A stretch of DNA of 64,000 bases from Cnuibacter physcomitrellae (GTDB lineage Bacteria > Actinomycetota > Actinomycetes > Actinomycetales > Microbacteriaceae): positions 178,843 through 242,842 of the forward strand of contig NZ_BMHD01000002.1 of NCBI RefSeq assembly GCF_014640535.1, read 5' to 3'. Of this stretch, positions 1 to 8,578 are shown piece after piece (the stretch's first letter is position 1; each line of letters begins with the position of its first letter). The translations under genes and the position numbers were made by a program. Under the pieces are notes generated by a model. The model ran no database searches. It had not been told where the DNA came from and saw only the letters and a program-made list of their open reading frames with translations.

Positions 1-261
1 CATCCGCCGACGGCACAGGGGACGCCGATCGACGGCGCCTCATCACGGAATTCCGTGCAACTCTCGCCGTATTCGGCGGGGTCACCCCGAAATCCGTGAC
101 GAGCGTCCACGCCTCGCCCCGACCGCGCGACATCCGACCATCCGCCGACGGCACAGGGGACGCCGATCGACGGCGCCTCATCACGGAATTCCGTGCAACC
201 CCCGCCGTATTCGGCGGAGTTGCCCCGGAATTCGTGACGAGCGTCCGGCCCCTCGCCTCGA
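1..261. repeat. Tandem 138-bp intergenic repeat with nested palindromes
   Basis: Bases 1-61 recur without change at 139-199 (period 138), and the similarity continues with substitutions to about 122 and 261. Each unit holds the perfect palindrome CACGGAATTCCGTG (44-57 and 182-195), then a small hairpin around CGCCGTATTCGGCG, then a sequence ending CGTGACGAG that pairs back with CTCATCACGGAATT, so each unit can fold as one long nested hairpin. A shorter echo, GCGTATTCGGCG, lies near 333. The first copy may start before the window. No credible gene lies in 1-377. The function is unknown; it looks like a multicopy intergenic palindromic element. Confidence 0.8.
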
Positions 262-377
262 ATGCACGTGTCCGCCGGGGGGCGCGGCCGGCGCGGACTG
301 GCGGCTCGACACCGACGACGGGAGGCCTCCCGCGTATTCGGCGCACTCGGCCGGAATCGGTGTCGGAGCGGCGGGGC

Positions 378-1316
378 CTAGGCGCGCGGGTGGGCGGTGC
401 GGTAGGTGTCGCGGAGGCGCTCGATGGTGACGTGCGTGTAGATCTGGGTGGTGCCGAGGCTCGCGTGTCCGAGCACCTCCTGCACGCCGCGGAGGTCCGC
501 GCCGCCGTCGAGCAGGTGCGTGGCGGCGGTGTGCCTGAGCGCATGCGGCCCGGACGGCCCCGACCCCGGGACGTCCGCCAGCAACGACGACACGAGACCG
601 TACACGGTCCGGGTGCCGAGCCGTGCCCCGCGCGCGCCCAGGAAGAGCGCGTTCTCCACCCGCGAGGTGCGCTCGCCCGCGGTCCCCGCCGAGGCCCGCT
701 CCAGGAGGACACGTCTGCCCCTGGCGAGGTAGTCGGCGAGGGCGTGCTGCGCCGGCCGCCCGAACGGCACCACCCGCTGCTTCGACCCCTTGCCCGTCAC
801 GCGGACGGTGCGCCGATCGAGGTCGAGGTCCTCCAGATCGATGCCGACCAGCTCCGAGACGCGAAGCCCCGAGGCGTAGAGAAGCTCGATCACCGCGACG
901 TCGCGGACCGCGACGGGGTCGCCCTCTTTCGCACGAGCCTGGACCGTGTCGAGCACCCCGTCCATGGCGCGCACGCCGAGCACCCGCGGGAGGGTCCGAT
1001 CGGGGCGAGGAGCCTTGAGCCGCGCCGACCCACCGCCCACCTCGCGGCCGGTGCGGTCGAGCCACGCGGCGAACGTCTTCGCGCTCGCCGAGCGCCGGGC
1101 CAGCGTCGCCTTGGCGAGCGAGCGCTGCGAGCCGTCCCAGAGCCAGTCGCGCAGCAGCGCGAGGTCGATCCCCGAGGTGTCACTCACCCCTCGCCCAGCG
1201 GCGAACCGCTCGAGGTCGGCGAGGTCGGATCCGTACGCCCGCACGGTCTGCGGCGAGTACCCGCGTTCCAGCCGGAGGTGCTCGGCGTAGGCCTCGCGCG
1301 CATCCCGGAACAGCAT
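378..1316 (-). CDS. xerC: Tyrosine recombinase XerC
   Basis: Site-specific tyrosine recombinase expected to act with XerD at the chromosomal dif site to resolve chromosome dimers. The 312-aa protein has an N-terminal SAM-like DNA-binding domain (about 1-95) and a C-terminal catalytic domain. The catalytic set is visible: Arg152 (ASGLRVSE), Lys176 (GKGSK), His258 and Arg261 (HALRH), His284 (LGHASL) and nucleophile Tyr293 (TQIYTH). The ATG at 1316 is preferred over an in-frame GTG at 1334 because GGAGGC immediately precedes it and the family fold starts there. It is the last gene of the minus-strand comM-dprA run, 34 bp after the phosphoesterase gene; xerC near dprA is the usual actinobacterial arrangement. 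Confidence 0.93.
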   Translation of the reverse strand: MLFRDAREAYAEHLRLERGYSPQTVRAYGSDLADLERFAAGRGVSDTSGIDLALLRDWLWDGSQRSLAKATLARRSASAKTFAAWLDRTGREVGGGSARLKAPRPDRTLPRVLGVRAMDGVLDTVQARAKEGDPVAVRDVAVIELLYASGLRVSELVGIDLEDLDLDRRTVRVTGKGSKQRVVPFGRPAQHALADYLARGRRVLLERASAGTAGERTSRVENALFLGARGARLGTRTVYGLVSSLLADVPGSGPSGPHALRHTAATHLLDGGADLRGVQEVLGHASLGTTQIYTHVTIERLRDTYRTAHPRA

Positions 1317-1350
1317 GCCTCCATGCTGCCCCACAGGGAGGCGCTCGGAC

Positions 1351-2244
1351 TCAGGCCCGGTCGGGGTGGCGCGAGAAGGCGGCGATCCGGCCCTCGTCGT
1401 CGAGAGACTCCATCCGATCCACGAAGGCGGCGTCGAAGCCGGAGACGACCGCGTAGTCGCCGATCGGGATGGTCGAGTGGACGATGCGGTCGTCGTACAC
1501 CTGCACCAGCGAGAACGACTGCCCGCCGTCGACGCCGCTCAACGCGCCGGCGGCGCCCGTGAGGTCCATCGTGTAGCAGGTCGCTGCGGCGACCGACACC
1601 GGCACCCCCGCGAACAGGCTCGTCGTCGAGTAGTGCAGATGGCCGCCCAGCACGGCCCGGACGTCGGTCCCGCGCAGCACGTCATCGAGCTCGTGCTGGC
1701 GCTGCAGCTCGAGGATCGGCATGAGCGGCAGAGTGGTGGGGATGGGCGGGTGGTGGAGCGCGACGATGGTGCCCTCGGGGGCCGGCTCGGCCAGCTCGGC
1801 CCGCAGCCACTCGAGCTGCGACGCCTGGAGCTCTCCGTGGTGGTACCCCGGCACGCTGGTGTCGAGGGCGATGACGCGCAGACCGCCGATCCGGACGCTC
1901 GTGACCACCGGGTCGGTGCCCGGCTCCTCGTCGAGGAGCTCGGTGCGGACCCGGGACCGGTCGTCGTGGTTGCCCATGACCCAGAGGACCCGTGCCCCGA
2001 GCCGCTCGGCGGCGGGGTCGACGATCGACCGGATGCGACGATACGCGTCGGCCTCGCCGAGATCGGCGATGTCGCCGGTGAAGACCAGCAGCTCGGGCCG
2101 GATGCCGGAGCGGTCGAACTGCTCGAACAGCCGGGTGAGCGTCGCGTCGGTGTCGACCGCGCCGTAGAGCGGCTTCCGATCGGCGAGGAAGTGCGTGTCG
2201 CTGATGTGGGCGATGGTGTGAAGGGGCCGACCGTACTGAGCCAT
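1351..2244 (-). CDS. Calcineurin-like metallophosphoesterase, CpdA family
   Basis: A 297-aa binuclear metallophosphoesterase. The metal-binding motifs appear in order: HISDTHF (about 13-19), GDIADLG (about 57), GNHDD (about 91), HHPP (about 164) and GGHLHY (about 201). This resembles the cyclic-nucleotide phosphodiesterase CpdA/Icc family, so hydrolysis of cAMP or another phosphodiester in the cytoplasm is plausible, but the substrate cannot be read from the sequence. There is no signal peptide. It lies between dprA and xerC on the same strand, 73 bp after dprA. A weak GAGACT box and a G-rich run just before the ATG may give it its own start. Confidence 0.87.
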   Translation of the reverse strand: MAQYGRPLHTIAHISDTHFLADRKPLYGAVDTDATLTRLFEQFDRSGIRPELLVFTGDIADLGEADAYRRIRSIVDPAAERLGARVLWVMGNHDDRSRVRTELLDEEPGTDPVVTSVRIGGLRVIALDTSVPGYHHGELQASQLEWLRAELAEPAPEGTIVALHHPPIPTTLPLMPILELQRQHELDDVLRGTDVRAVLGGHLHYSTTSLFAGVPVSVAAATCYTMDLTGAAGALSGVDGGQSFSLVQVYDDRIVHSTIPIGDYAVVSGFDAAFVDRMESLDDEGRIAAFSRHPDRA

Positions 2245-2317
2245 GCCCCCAGTCTCCCATCCGCCCCACCCGGGTTCGAGGACCGGACATCAGGGTGAGC
2301 GGTTGTTCCCCGTCTGT

Positions 2318-3532
2318 TCACGCTCGGACCCACCCGGTCGCGCTCTCGCGGACCCGACCGCCGAGCGCCAGGAGCCCGAGCGTGGCCGCCACGGTGCGCG
2401 GCGCGAGGCCCGTCCTCCGCGCGAGCTCGTCGGCGGCACGCGCCGAGCGCGGGCTCAGGGCATCGAGCACCCGCACCGCGTCGGGATCGTCGGCCATCCC
2501 CTCGAGCAGGGTGGGCTGCTCGGTCGGGAGCCGTCCCAGCGCCAGCTCTGCCACCTCGTCTGCGCTCGTGACGCAGGCCGCGTCGTACTCGCGCAGCAGG
2601 CGGTGGCATCCCGCGGAGAGCGCGCTCGTGGCGGGCCCCGGCACCGCGCCGAGCGGACGTCCCAGCGCGGCGGCGTGCCCCGCGGTGTTGAGCGAACCGG
2701 ATCGCCTGCCCGCTTCGACGACCACCACCGCCTGCGAGCAGGCCGCGATCAACCTGTTGCGCTGGAGGAACCGCCAGCGTGTGGGGGACGCGCCGCACGG
2801 GAGCTCGGCGACGACGGCGCCGTACGCGGCGATCCGCGTCAGCAGGTCGCGATGTCCGGCCGGGTAGGCGCGGTCGACACCGCCCGCGACGAAGGCGACG
2901 GTGGTGCGCTTGACCGCGAGGGCCGCGCGGTGCGCCGCGGCGTCGATCCCGTAGGCCGCCCCGGAGACGACCGAGAAGCCGCGGTCTCCGAGTCCGCCCG
3001 CGATCTCGATCGCCATGTGCTCGCCGTAGGCGGTGGAGTCGCGCGAGCCGACCACCGCCACGCTTCCGCCCGGCGGCTCGAGGGCGGCGAGCCTTCCGCG
3101 CACCCAGAGCGCGAGGGGCGCGTGCCGTCCGAGGTCGTCGGCGCCCGAGGGCCACGCGGCGTCGCCCGGGAGGACGAGCCGGGCGCCGAGCCGCGCCGCG
3201 GAGGTGAGCGCGGACACGACACCGCGTGCCGACAGCCGGGGCGACCAGCGCTCGATGCCCGCCGCGACCTCCGCCGCGCCGACGTCGAGTCGGCCCCCGC
3301 CCGCATCGAGCCAGCGTTGCGGGTCGGCTCGTTCGAGCAGGAGCGAGAGCGCCCGATCGGCCCCGCACGCGGCGACCACGTCGCCCGCGACACCGTCTCC
3401 GGGTTCGCAGAGGACCGACCAGGCGGCACGGGCGAAGGCCGAGGACACGGCCTCCTCGTCGTCGGGCGAGTCCGGACGCGCAGCGGTCACCGCGTCGCGG
3501 ACCATCGCCGCGTCCAGCTGGTAGACCGTCAT
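2318..3532 (-). CDS. dprA: DNA-processing protein DprA
   Basis: DprA binds incoming single-stranded DNA and loads RecA during natural transformation; many non-competent Actinobacteria keep it. The protein is 404 aa. Its Rossmann-like core carries VGSRDSTAYG, then GAAYGIDAAAH, VAGGVDRAYPAGH, PTRWRFLQRNR and a C-terminal winged-helix segment (about 335-404). The ATG at 3532 overlaps the comM stop in an ATGA arrangement, which fixes the start; the open frame upstream of it lies inside comM. It is translationally coupled to comM. Confidence 0.92.
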   Translation of the reverse strand: MTVYQLDAAMVRDAVTAARPDSPDDEEAVSSAFARAAWSVLCEPGDGVAGDVVAACGADRALSLLLERADPQRWLDAGGGRLDVGAAEVAAGIERWSPRLSARGVVSALTSAARLGARLVLPGDAAWPSGADDLGRHAPLALWVRGRLAALEPPGGSVAVVGSRDSTAYGEHMAIEIAGGLGDRGFSVVSGAAYGIDAAAHRAALAVKRTTVAFVAGGVDRAYPAGHRDLLTRIAAYGAVVAELPCGASPTRWRFLQRNRLIAACSQAVVVVEAGRRSGSLNTAGHAAALGRPLGAVPGPATSALSAGCHRLLREYDAACVTSADEVAELALGRLPTEQPTLLEGMADDPDAVRVLDALSPRSARAADELARRTGLAPRTVAATLGLLALGGRVRESATGWVRA

Positions 3533-5058
3533 GCGATCGCCCGCCTCAGGAGGTGCGCCCGCCCGATGTGGTCGAGCCCGGGACGCTCGACGCCGTCGAG
3601 GTCGGCGAGCGTCCACGCGACGCGGAGCACGCGGTCGTAGCCGCGCATCGTGAGGCTCCCACGCTCGAGGGCGCGGTCGATCGGGGCCGTCACCTCGTGG
3701 GAGAGCCGGCGTGACCCGCTGCGGAACCAGGCGCCGGGGACGTGGGCGTTGACCCGCCACGGCGTCGAGTCGAGGCGGACCGCAGCGGCGGCGCGCGCGT
3801 CGAGGACGCGCTGCCGCGCGTCCGCCGAGGTCACCCGGGGCGGCGCATCCGCCTGCGTGCGGATGGCCGCGGCCGTGACGCGATCCACCCGCAGCTGCAG
3901 GTCGACCCGATCGAGGAGCGGCCCGGACAGCCTGCCCAGATACCGCCGCCTCATGATCGACGTGCAGGTGCAGTCGAGGTCGCGACTGCCGAACGATCCG
4001 CACGGACACGGGTTGGCGGCCAGCACGAGCTGGAACCGCGCCGGGAAGTGCGCGACCGCCGTGGCCCGGCTCACAGTCAGCGTGCCCGACTCGAGCGGCT
4101 GCCGGAGGGAGTCGAGCACCGCGGGGGCGAACTCCGGCGCCTCATCGAGGAAGAGGATGCCGTGCGTGGCGCGCGCCGCCGCACCCGGGCGGATCACCCG
4201 GCTGCCCCCGCCCACCAGCGCCGCCGCCGACGCCGAATGGTGCGGGCTCTCCAGCGGAGGCCGGCGGATGAGCCCGTGCTGGGGCGTGCCCGCGAGGGAG
4301 AGCACGCTGGTGACCTCGAGCGCCTGCTCGTGATCGAGGTCAGGCAGGATGCCCGGGAGACGCTGAGCGAGCATCGTCTTCCCCGCGCCCGGCGGCCCGA
4401 TCATCAGGAGATGGTGGCCGCCGGCAGCCGCCGTCACGAGCGCCTCGACCGCCTCGGCGTTGCCGACGACGTCGGCCAGGTCGAGCGGGGTCGCGACCTC
4501 CTCGACGGGAGGCGGCAGCACCAGGGGCTCCGTCTCCCCCGCCTCGAGGTCGGCACCATGACGGATCAGTGCTTCGCGGAGGGAGGCGACCGTCTCGATC
4601 TCGACGTCGTCGACCAGCCGCGCCTCGTGCTCGTTCCCGGTCGGCACGACGAACCGACGGCAGCCCGCCGCGCGCGCGGCCACGATCGCCGGGAGCACCC
4701 CGGTCATCGGCCGCAGTCGCCCGTCGAGACTGAGCTCGCCGAGGTGCACCACCCCATCGATGACCTCCGGTCGCACGACGCCCTCGGCGGCCAGCACGGC
4801 GACGGCGATCGCCAGATCGTACGTCGAGCCCGTCTTGGGCAGCGAGGCCGGGGAGAGGTTGACGACGATCTTCTTCGTCGGGAGCGGGCAGCCGTCGTTC
4901 GCCGCGGCCGCGCGCACCCTGTCCTTCGAGTCGGACAGCGCCGTGTCGGGCAGGCCGATCAGCTGGAAGCCGGGGATCGCGTCGGCGATGTGCGCCTCGA
5001 CCTCGACGACCGCGCCCGTGGCGCCCAGAAGGGCGACCGACAGGGTCTTCGCCACCAT
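3529..5058 (-). CDS. comM: YifB/ComM-family Mg-chelatase-like AAA ATPase
   Basis: A 509-aa ComM homologue. ComM of naturally competent bacteria is a hexameric helicase that promotes branch migration during integration of transformed DNA. The N-terminal Lon-protease-like fold (about 1-170) is followed by an AAA+ domain with Walker A GPPGAGKTM (about 223) and Walker B LFLDEAPEF. A zinc-finger-like CPCGSF...CTC segment and a C-terminal lid follow. The ATG at 5058 shares one base with the yraN stop (TGATG); the upstream extension of the frame lies inside yraN and was excluded. Cytoplasmic. Confidence 0.92.
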   Translation of the reverse strand: MVAKTLSVALLGATGAVVEVEAHIADAIPGFQLIGLPDTALSDSKDRVRAAAANDGCPLPTKKIVVNLSPASLPKTGSTYDLAIAVAVLAAEGVVRPEVIDGVVHLGELSLDGRLRPMTGVLPAIVAARAAGCRRFVVPTGNEHEARLVDDVEIETVASLREALIRHGADLEAGETEPLVLPPPVEEVATPLDLADVVGNAEAVEALVTAAAGGHHLLMIGPPGAGKTMLAQRLPGILPDLDHEQALEVTSVLSLAGTPQHGLIRRPPLESPHHSASAAALVGGGSRVIRPGAAARATHGILFLDEAPEFAPAVLDSLRQPLESGTLTVSRATAVAHFPARFQLVLAANPCPCGSFGSRDLDCTCTSIMRRRYLGRLSGPLLDRVDLQLRVDRVTAAAIRTQADAPPRVTSADARQRVLDARAAAAVRLDSTPWRVNAHVPGAWFRSGSRRLSHEVTAPIDRALERGSLTMRGYDRVLRVAWTLADLDGVERPGLDHIGRAHLLRRAIA

Positions 5059-5414
5059 CACGACACCTCGACCAGGCGCTCGATGCGTGCCTGCGAGCCG
5101 GGCCAGAGCACGCCGACGACGTCGACGCGCATCCGTCTGAGGCGGTGCTCGGGATGCGCCAGTCTCCAACGCCTGCCGAGCTGATGCAGACGGACGAGCT
5201 TCTCGCTGTCGACGGCCTCGAACGGGTGGCCGAACGCGCTGCTCGATCGGGTCTTCACCTCGACCACGACCAGGGTGTCGCCGTCGCGGGCGACGATGTC
5301 GATCTCGCCGATCTCGCACCGCCAGTTGCGGTCGAGGATCTCGAGCCCCTCGGCCACGAGATGGTCGGCGGCCGCCTGCTCGCCGCGCCGCCCGAGTGTG
5401 TCTTTCGCTCTCAT
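5058..5414 (-). CDS. yraN: UPF0102 (YraN) nuclease-fold protein
   Basis: A small 118-aa UPF0102 protein. It has the restriction-endonuclease-like core GEIDIVARDGDTLVVVEVK (about 37-55), in which the spaced D, E and K residues match the PD-(D/E)xK pattern. A structure-specific nuclease role has been proposed for the family but is not settled. It is coupled by a one-base overlap to comM downstream, an order conserved across Actinobacteria. The start ATG at 5414 opens with RAKDTLGRRGE, as in homologues. Confidence 0.9.
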   Translation of the reverse strand: MRAKDTLGRRGEQAAADHLVAEGLEILDRNWRCEIGEIDIVARDGDTLVVVEVKTRSSSAFGHPFEAVDSEKLVRLHQLGRRWRLAHPEHRLRRMRVDVVGVLWPGSQARIERLVEVS

Positions 5415-5517
5415 CGGTACCTCCGCGACCAGGGTCGCGGAGTGCGTCGGCGTGCGGGCGGAGCAGACGCGATCTGTTCAGATCAGGGCAGCATCGCCCG
5501 CCTGTGCAGGAGCGGAC

Positions 5518-5841
5518 TCACTCGTCGAGAGCGAGCTCCTTGGGCAGCTCGAACTCCTTGGAGGAGAGCTCCTCGACGTTGACGTCCTTGAAGGTGAGCA
5601 CGCGGACCGACTTGACGAAGCGGTCGGAACGGTAGACGTCCCACACCCACACGTCGTTCATGGTGAGCTCGAAGTAGAAGTCGTGCTCGGTGTCGCGACG
5701 CGCGAGCTCGACCTCGTTCGCGAGGTAGAACCGCCGCTCCGTCTCGATCACGTACTTGAACTGGGACACCACGTCGCGGTACTCGCGGTACAGGGCCAGC
5801 TCGACCTCGCGGTCGTAGTCGTCGAATTCGTCCTCGTCCAT
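5518..5841 (-). CDS. DUF2469 family conserved actinobacterial protein
   Basis: A 107-aa very acidic protein (opening MDEDEFDDYDREVELALYRE) matching the DUF2469 family, which is nearly confined to Actinobacteria and almost always sits beside rnhB and yraN, as here. No catalytic motif or membrane segment is visible and the function is unknown. It is 7 bp downstream of rnhB. A TAGACT box lies 9 nt before its ATG, inside the end of rnhB, so it may also have its own promoter. Confidence 0.88.
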   Translation of the reverse strand: MDEDEFDDYDREVELALYREYRDVVSQFKYVIETERRFYLANEVELARRDTEHDFYFELTMNDVWVWDVYRSDRFVKSVRVLTFKDVNVEELSSKEFELPKELALDE

Positions 5842-5848
5842 CGTCCGC

Positions 5849-6598
5849 TCAGTCTACGTCGAGCACGGCGGACACGAGCGGCTCGCCGACGCGCATCGCG
5901 TCATCCTGCCGACCGTCGTCGTCGAAGCCCGGGAGCGCCACCACCGAGGCCCGCTCCTCCTCGGCCCGGAGCCAGGTCAGGCGGTGGAGATCGGTCGTGC
6001 CCAGGCGCGAGATCGCCTCGCGGTGCTCCTCGCTGCCGTAGCCCTTGTTCCGCGACCAGCCGTAGCCCGGATGCACGGCGTCGTGCTCGATCATCATTCG
6101 ATCGCGAGCCACCTTCGACAGCACGGAGGCGCCGGCGACGCTGGCGCAGGTCTGGTCGGCCTTGATCTTTGTGTGCACCGTCAGCCGATGCGGGACGGCC
6201 CTGCCGAGGTAGTCGTAGTTGCCGTCCAGGACGATCGGCACCTCGTCGACCGCGACGCCGAGCATCCGCAGTTCGTCGAGAGCACGGTGGGCCGCCATGC
6301 CGAGGGCGGCCATGAGACCGTAGCGGTCGATCTCCTGCGCCGAGGCGAAGCCGATCGCGTGGGCGACGCTCCAACGCAGGGTGACCGGCTCCAGCTGCTC
6401 GCGCCGCGCCTCCGACAGGAGCTTCGAGTCGCGCAGCCCCTCCGGCATCCGGCGCCTCTTCGTGAGGTCGACGACGCACATCCCGACGGCCAGCGGACCC
6501 GCGATGGCGCCGCGGCCGACCTCGTCGCATCCGATCACCAGGCCCGACGGCGACTCGAGCTTCCGCTCGAAGCGGAGCGAGGGGACGGGGGGCGTCAT
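5849..6598 (-). CDS. rnhB: Ribonuclease HII
   Basis: Cleaves the RNA strand of RNA-DNA hybrids and removes single ribonucleotides misincorporated in DNA. The 249-aa protein shows the RNase HII signature GCDEVGRGAIAGP, with Asp25 and Glu26 as metal ligands, followed by DSKLLSEARRE, VLDGNYDYLG and SVLSKVARDR. The ATG at 6598 overlaps the lepB stop (ATGA), which fixes the start. It is part of the lepB-rnhB-DUF2469-yraN-comM-dprA run. Confidence 0.95.
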   Translation of the reverse strand: MTPPVPSLRFERKLESPSGLVIGCDEVGRGAIAGPLAVGMCVVDLTKRRRMPEGLRDSKLLSEARREQLEPVTLRWSVAHAIGFASAQEIDRYGLMAALGMAAHRALDELRMLGVAVDEVPIVLDGNYDYLGRAVPHRLTVHTKIKADQTCASVAGASVLSKVARDRMMIEHDAVHPGYGWSRNKGYGSEEHREAISRLGTTDLHRLTWLRAEEERASVVALPGFDDDGRQDDAMRVGEPLVSAVLDVD

Positions 6599-7362
6599 CC
6601 GCCCCCTCCTGCGGGGTCGGGCACCGACTGGAAGACCGAGCTGTGGTTGTCGAGCCAGGTCCAGTGGTCGATCGGCCAGGTGACGATGATCGCGCGGCCG
6701 ACGACGTCGTCGATGGGCACGAACCCGCCGCCGGGCTTGTCCTGGTTGTAGCGGGAGTCGGCCGAGTTGTACCGGTTGTCGCCCATGACCCACAGCGACC
6801 CCTCGGGCACCGTCACGTCGAACGGCTGCTGCGAGACAGCGGTGACGCCCTGCGGCAGCTTCAGATAGGAGGACTCGTCGAGCGGGACCCCGTTGACCTC
6901 CATCTGGCCGAGCGCGTTGCAGCAGGTCACCTCGTCGCCCGGAAGCCCGATGACGCGCTTGATGAGGTGGTCGTCCGCATCGTCCGGAGCCAGCCCCACA
7001 CCCTCCAGCACCCAGTCGAGCGCCGCGACGATCGGGTTCTTCGCCGGCTCGGCCTTCACGGGCAGCCAGCCGCCCGGATCCTTGAACACGACGACGTCGC
7101 CGCGCTCGATCGGCATCAGTCCCGGCTCGAGCTGGTTCACCAGGATGCGGTCGTTGATCTGGAGGGTGTTCTCCATCGATCCGGAGGGGATGTAGAACGA
7201 CCGGACAAGGAACGTCTTGATGAGGACGGACGCGAGTAGCGCGATGACGAAGATGATCAGCAGGTCACGCAGGAAGATCCAACCGCTGCGCGGCTTGCGC
7301 TTCCTCGTACCCGTGTCGCTTTCCCCCGCAGATGGCGACGAGGGGACTGAAGTGTCTGTCAT
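6595..7362 (-). CDS. lepB: Signal peptidase I
   Basis: Membrane-bound type I signal peptidase that removes signal peptides from Sec- and Tat-exported proteins. The 255-aa protein has a basic cytoplasmic N-terminus, one membrane segment (about 33-50) and the extracytoplasmic catalytic domain. The Ser-Lys dyad is visible as Ser62 (SGSMENTL) and Lys94 (VVFKDP), with the GDNR box later (VMGDNRYNSADSR). It lies 87 bp downstream of rplS, separated by a strong hairpin (7371-7407), so expression probably depends on read-through or an unseen promoter. An AGGCGG lies 4 nt before the ATG. Confidence 0.95.
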   Translation of the reverse strand: MTDTSVPSSPSAGESDTGTRKRKPRSGWIFLRDLLIIFVIALLASVLIKTFLVRSFYIPSGSMENTLQINDRILVNQLEPGLMPIERGDVVVFKDPGGWLPVKAEPAKNPIVAALDWVLEGVGLAPDDADDHLIKRVIGLPGDEVTCCNALGQMEVNGVPLDESSYLKLPQGVTAVSQQPFDVTVPEGSLWVMGDNRYNSADSRYNQDKPGGGFVPIDDVVGRAIIVTWPIDHWTWLDNHSSVFQSVPDPAGGGG

Positions 7363-7370
7363 TTAACCGC

Positions 7371-7407
7371 CTGAGCTCCCGGACCACTGTAGTGGCCGGG
7401 AGCTCAG
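7371..7407 (-). terminator. Hairpin terminator or attenuator between rplS and lepB
   Basis: Perfect 12-bp arms CTGAGCTCCCGG (7371-7382) and CCGGGAGCTCAG (7396-7407) enclose a second 5-bp stem, CCACT/AGTGG. A short TTAA follows on the minus strand. Because it lies between two same-strand genes it probably ends most rplS transcripts and attenuates lepB. Confidence 0.8.
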
Positions 7408-7449
7408 AAACCGATCCGTCGCACGCGCTGCGTGCGGCGTTTTCGGAGG

Positions 7450-7797
7450 TTACGCGTCGCGCTTCTCCTTGATCTTGGCCTTCTTGCCACGGAGGTCGCG
7501 CAGGTAGTACAGCTTGGCCCGGCGGACGTCGCCGCGGGTGACGACCTCGATGTGGTCGATGATCGGCGAGTGCACGGGGAACGTGCGCTCGACGCCGACC
7601 TGGAAGCTGATCTTGCGGACGGTGAAGGTCTCGCGCACGCCCTCACCGGAGCGGCCGATGACGACGCCCTGGAAGACCTGCACGCGGGAGCGGTTGCCCT
7701 CGACGATGTTCACGTGGACCTTGACGGTGTCGCCGGCGCGGAACTCGGGGATGTCGCTGCGCAGCGACGCTGCGTCGACGGAATCGAGGATGTGCAT
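7450..7797 (-). CDS. rplS: 50S ribosomal protein L19
   Basis: Ribosomal protein L19 of the large subunit, at the 30S-50S interface. The length of 115 aa is normal for the family. Recognised by [14 protein letters not shown], the [10 protein letters not shown] segment and the basic C-terminal tail rich in Lys and Arg. It has its own promoter about 120 bp upstream (TTGCGC-18-CAGAAT) and a hairpin downstream, so it can be a monocistronic unit with partial read-through to lepB. Confidence 0.97.
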   Translation of the reverse strand: MHILDSVDAASLRSDIPEFRAGDTVKVHVNIVEGNRSRVQVFQGVVIGRSGEGVRETFTVRKISFQVGVERTFPVHSPIIDHIEVVTRGDVRRAKLYYLRDLRGKKAKIKEKRDA

Positions 7798-7914
7798 GAG
7801 TGTTCGCTCTCTGTACTCGCCACGGGTCGGGTACGGATGGGGGAAGGATGGGAGTGCGCGCCTACCCGTCTACGGCTCCCCCGTTGGCAGAGCCTGGCGG
7901 CGGCACAAGCGTCC

Positions 7915-7944
7915 ATTCTGCCACAGCCCCGCAGCGGGGCGCAA
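7915..7944 (-). promoter_or_regulatory. Putative rplS promoter with a palindrome in the spacer
   Basis: On the minus strand, TTGCGC (7939-7944) and CAGAAT (7915-7920) are 18 nt apart. The spacer holds most of a 15-bp perfect palindrome, GCCCCGCAGCGGGGC (7926-7940), which could be a repressor site or the terminator of the upstream membrane-protein gene. Confidence 0.45.
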
Positions 7945-7987
7945 AGCGGCCATGGCCCCGCGCGGAGGCCAGAAGGAGCCGAAAGGA

Positions 7988-8485
7988 CTAGACGCGCGGC
8001 GGCGCCTGGGGCTGCGACGTCTCGATGACGATGTACTCGCCGTCGGCGCGCGGGGATCGCGGACGCCCCGTCAGGCGGGACGCCTGCTCCTCGTACGACG
8101 CGAACGCCTGGCGGACGCGACGCCTGGTCTCGAGCACGAGCTGGATGATGCCCGACCAGAAGAGCGCGATCAGCGCGACGACGGCGAGCACCGACAGCAG
8201 CCCCGTCGCCGACGTGTAGAAGCCGTTCGCGATGATGAGGCCGTGCAGCACGGCGAGGAGCCCGACGTCGATCCAGGAGACCGCCCGCTGCTCGCGGACG
8301 CCCTTGCGGGCGAGGATGAGTCCGGCGGTGACGAGCATCCCCACGGTGAGCATCCCGGCGAAGAAGATGATCCCCAGGAGCTCCCAGCCGGAGGCTGCGA
8401 AGATGGCCCAGCCGATGAGGAGCCAGGTGGGCAGGATGACGGCCGCAGGGAACTGCCAGTAGTAGAACGCCCGTCGCACCAACAC
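7988..8485 (-). CDS. Conserved multi-pass membrane protein, unknown function
   Basis: A 165-aa protein with four likely membrane segments (about 10-30, 37-57, 68-90 and 95-118) and a cytoplasmic C-terminal tail rich in Arg, Ser and Pro. No catalytic or transport motif was recognised. The GTG at 8485 is chosen because TACCCT lies 6 nt before it, the pattern of a leaderless transcript seen throughout the window. It is a single gene between rplS and the divergent map. Confidence 0.7.
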   Translation of the reverse strand: MLVRRAFYYWQFPAAVILPTWLLIGWAIFAASGWELLGIIFFAGMLTVGMLVTAGLILARKGVREQRAVSWIDVGLLAVLHGLIIANGFYTSATGLLSVLAVVALIALFWSGIIQLVLETRRRVRQAFASYEEQASRLTGRPRSPRADGEYIVIETSQPQAPPRV

Positions 8486-8491
8486 CCTTTC

Positions 8492-8497
8492 AGGGTA
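8492..8497 (-). promoter_or_regulatory. -10 box of the 7988-8485 gene
   Basis: TACCCT, 6 nt before the GTG, so transcription would start at or near the start codon. Confidence 0.5.
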
Positions 8498-8578
8498 GGC
8501 GCAGACTCCGGGCGTTCGCTGTGACCCGGATGGGTACAGTCATAGGGTGCCCTGAGCACCGGCACGGAAGGAGCACGG

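Noticed and set aside
1-261. CRISPR array or dif site
   Set aside because: Two unequal long units with no short repeat-spacer pattern, and no recognisable 28-bp dif core next to xerC.
96-1562. Plus-strand open frame of 488 codons
   Set aside because: Antisense to xerC, which has all catalytic residues; the product is Arg/Pro-rich and has no family features.
2318-4009. Longer DprA frame starting at 4009
   Set aside because: The added part lies inside comM in another frame; the ATGA overlap at 3532 gives the proper start.
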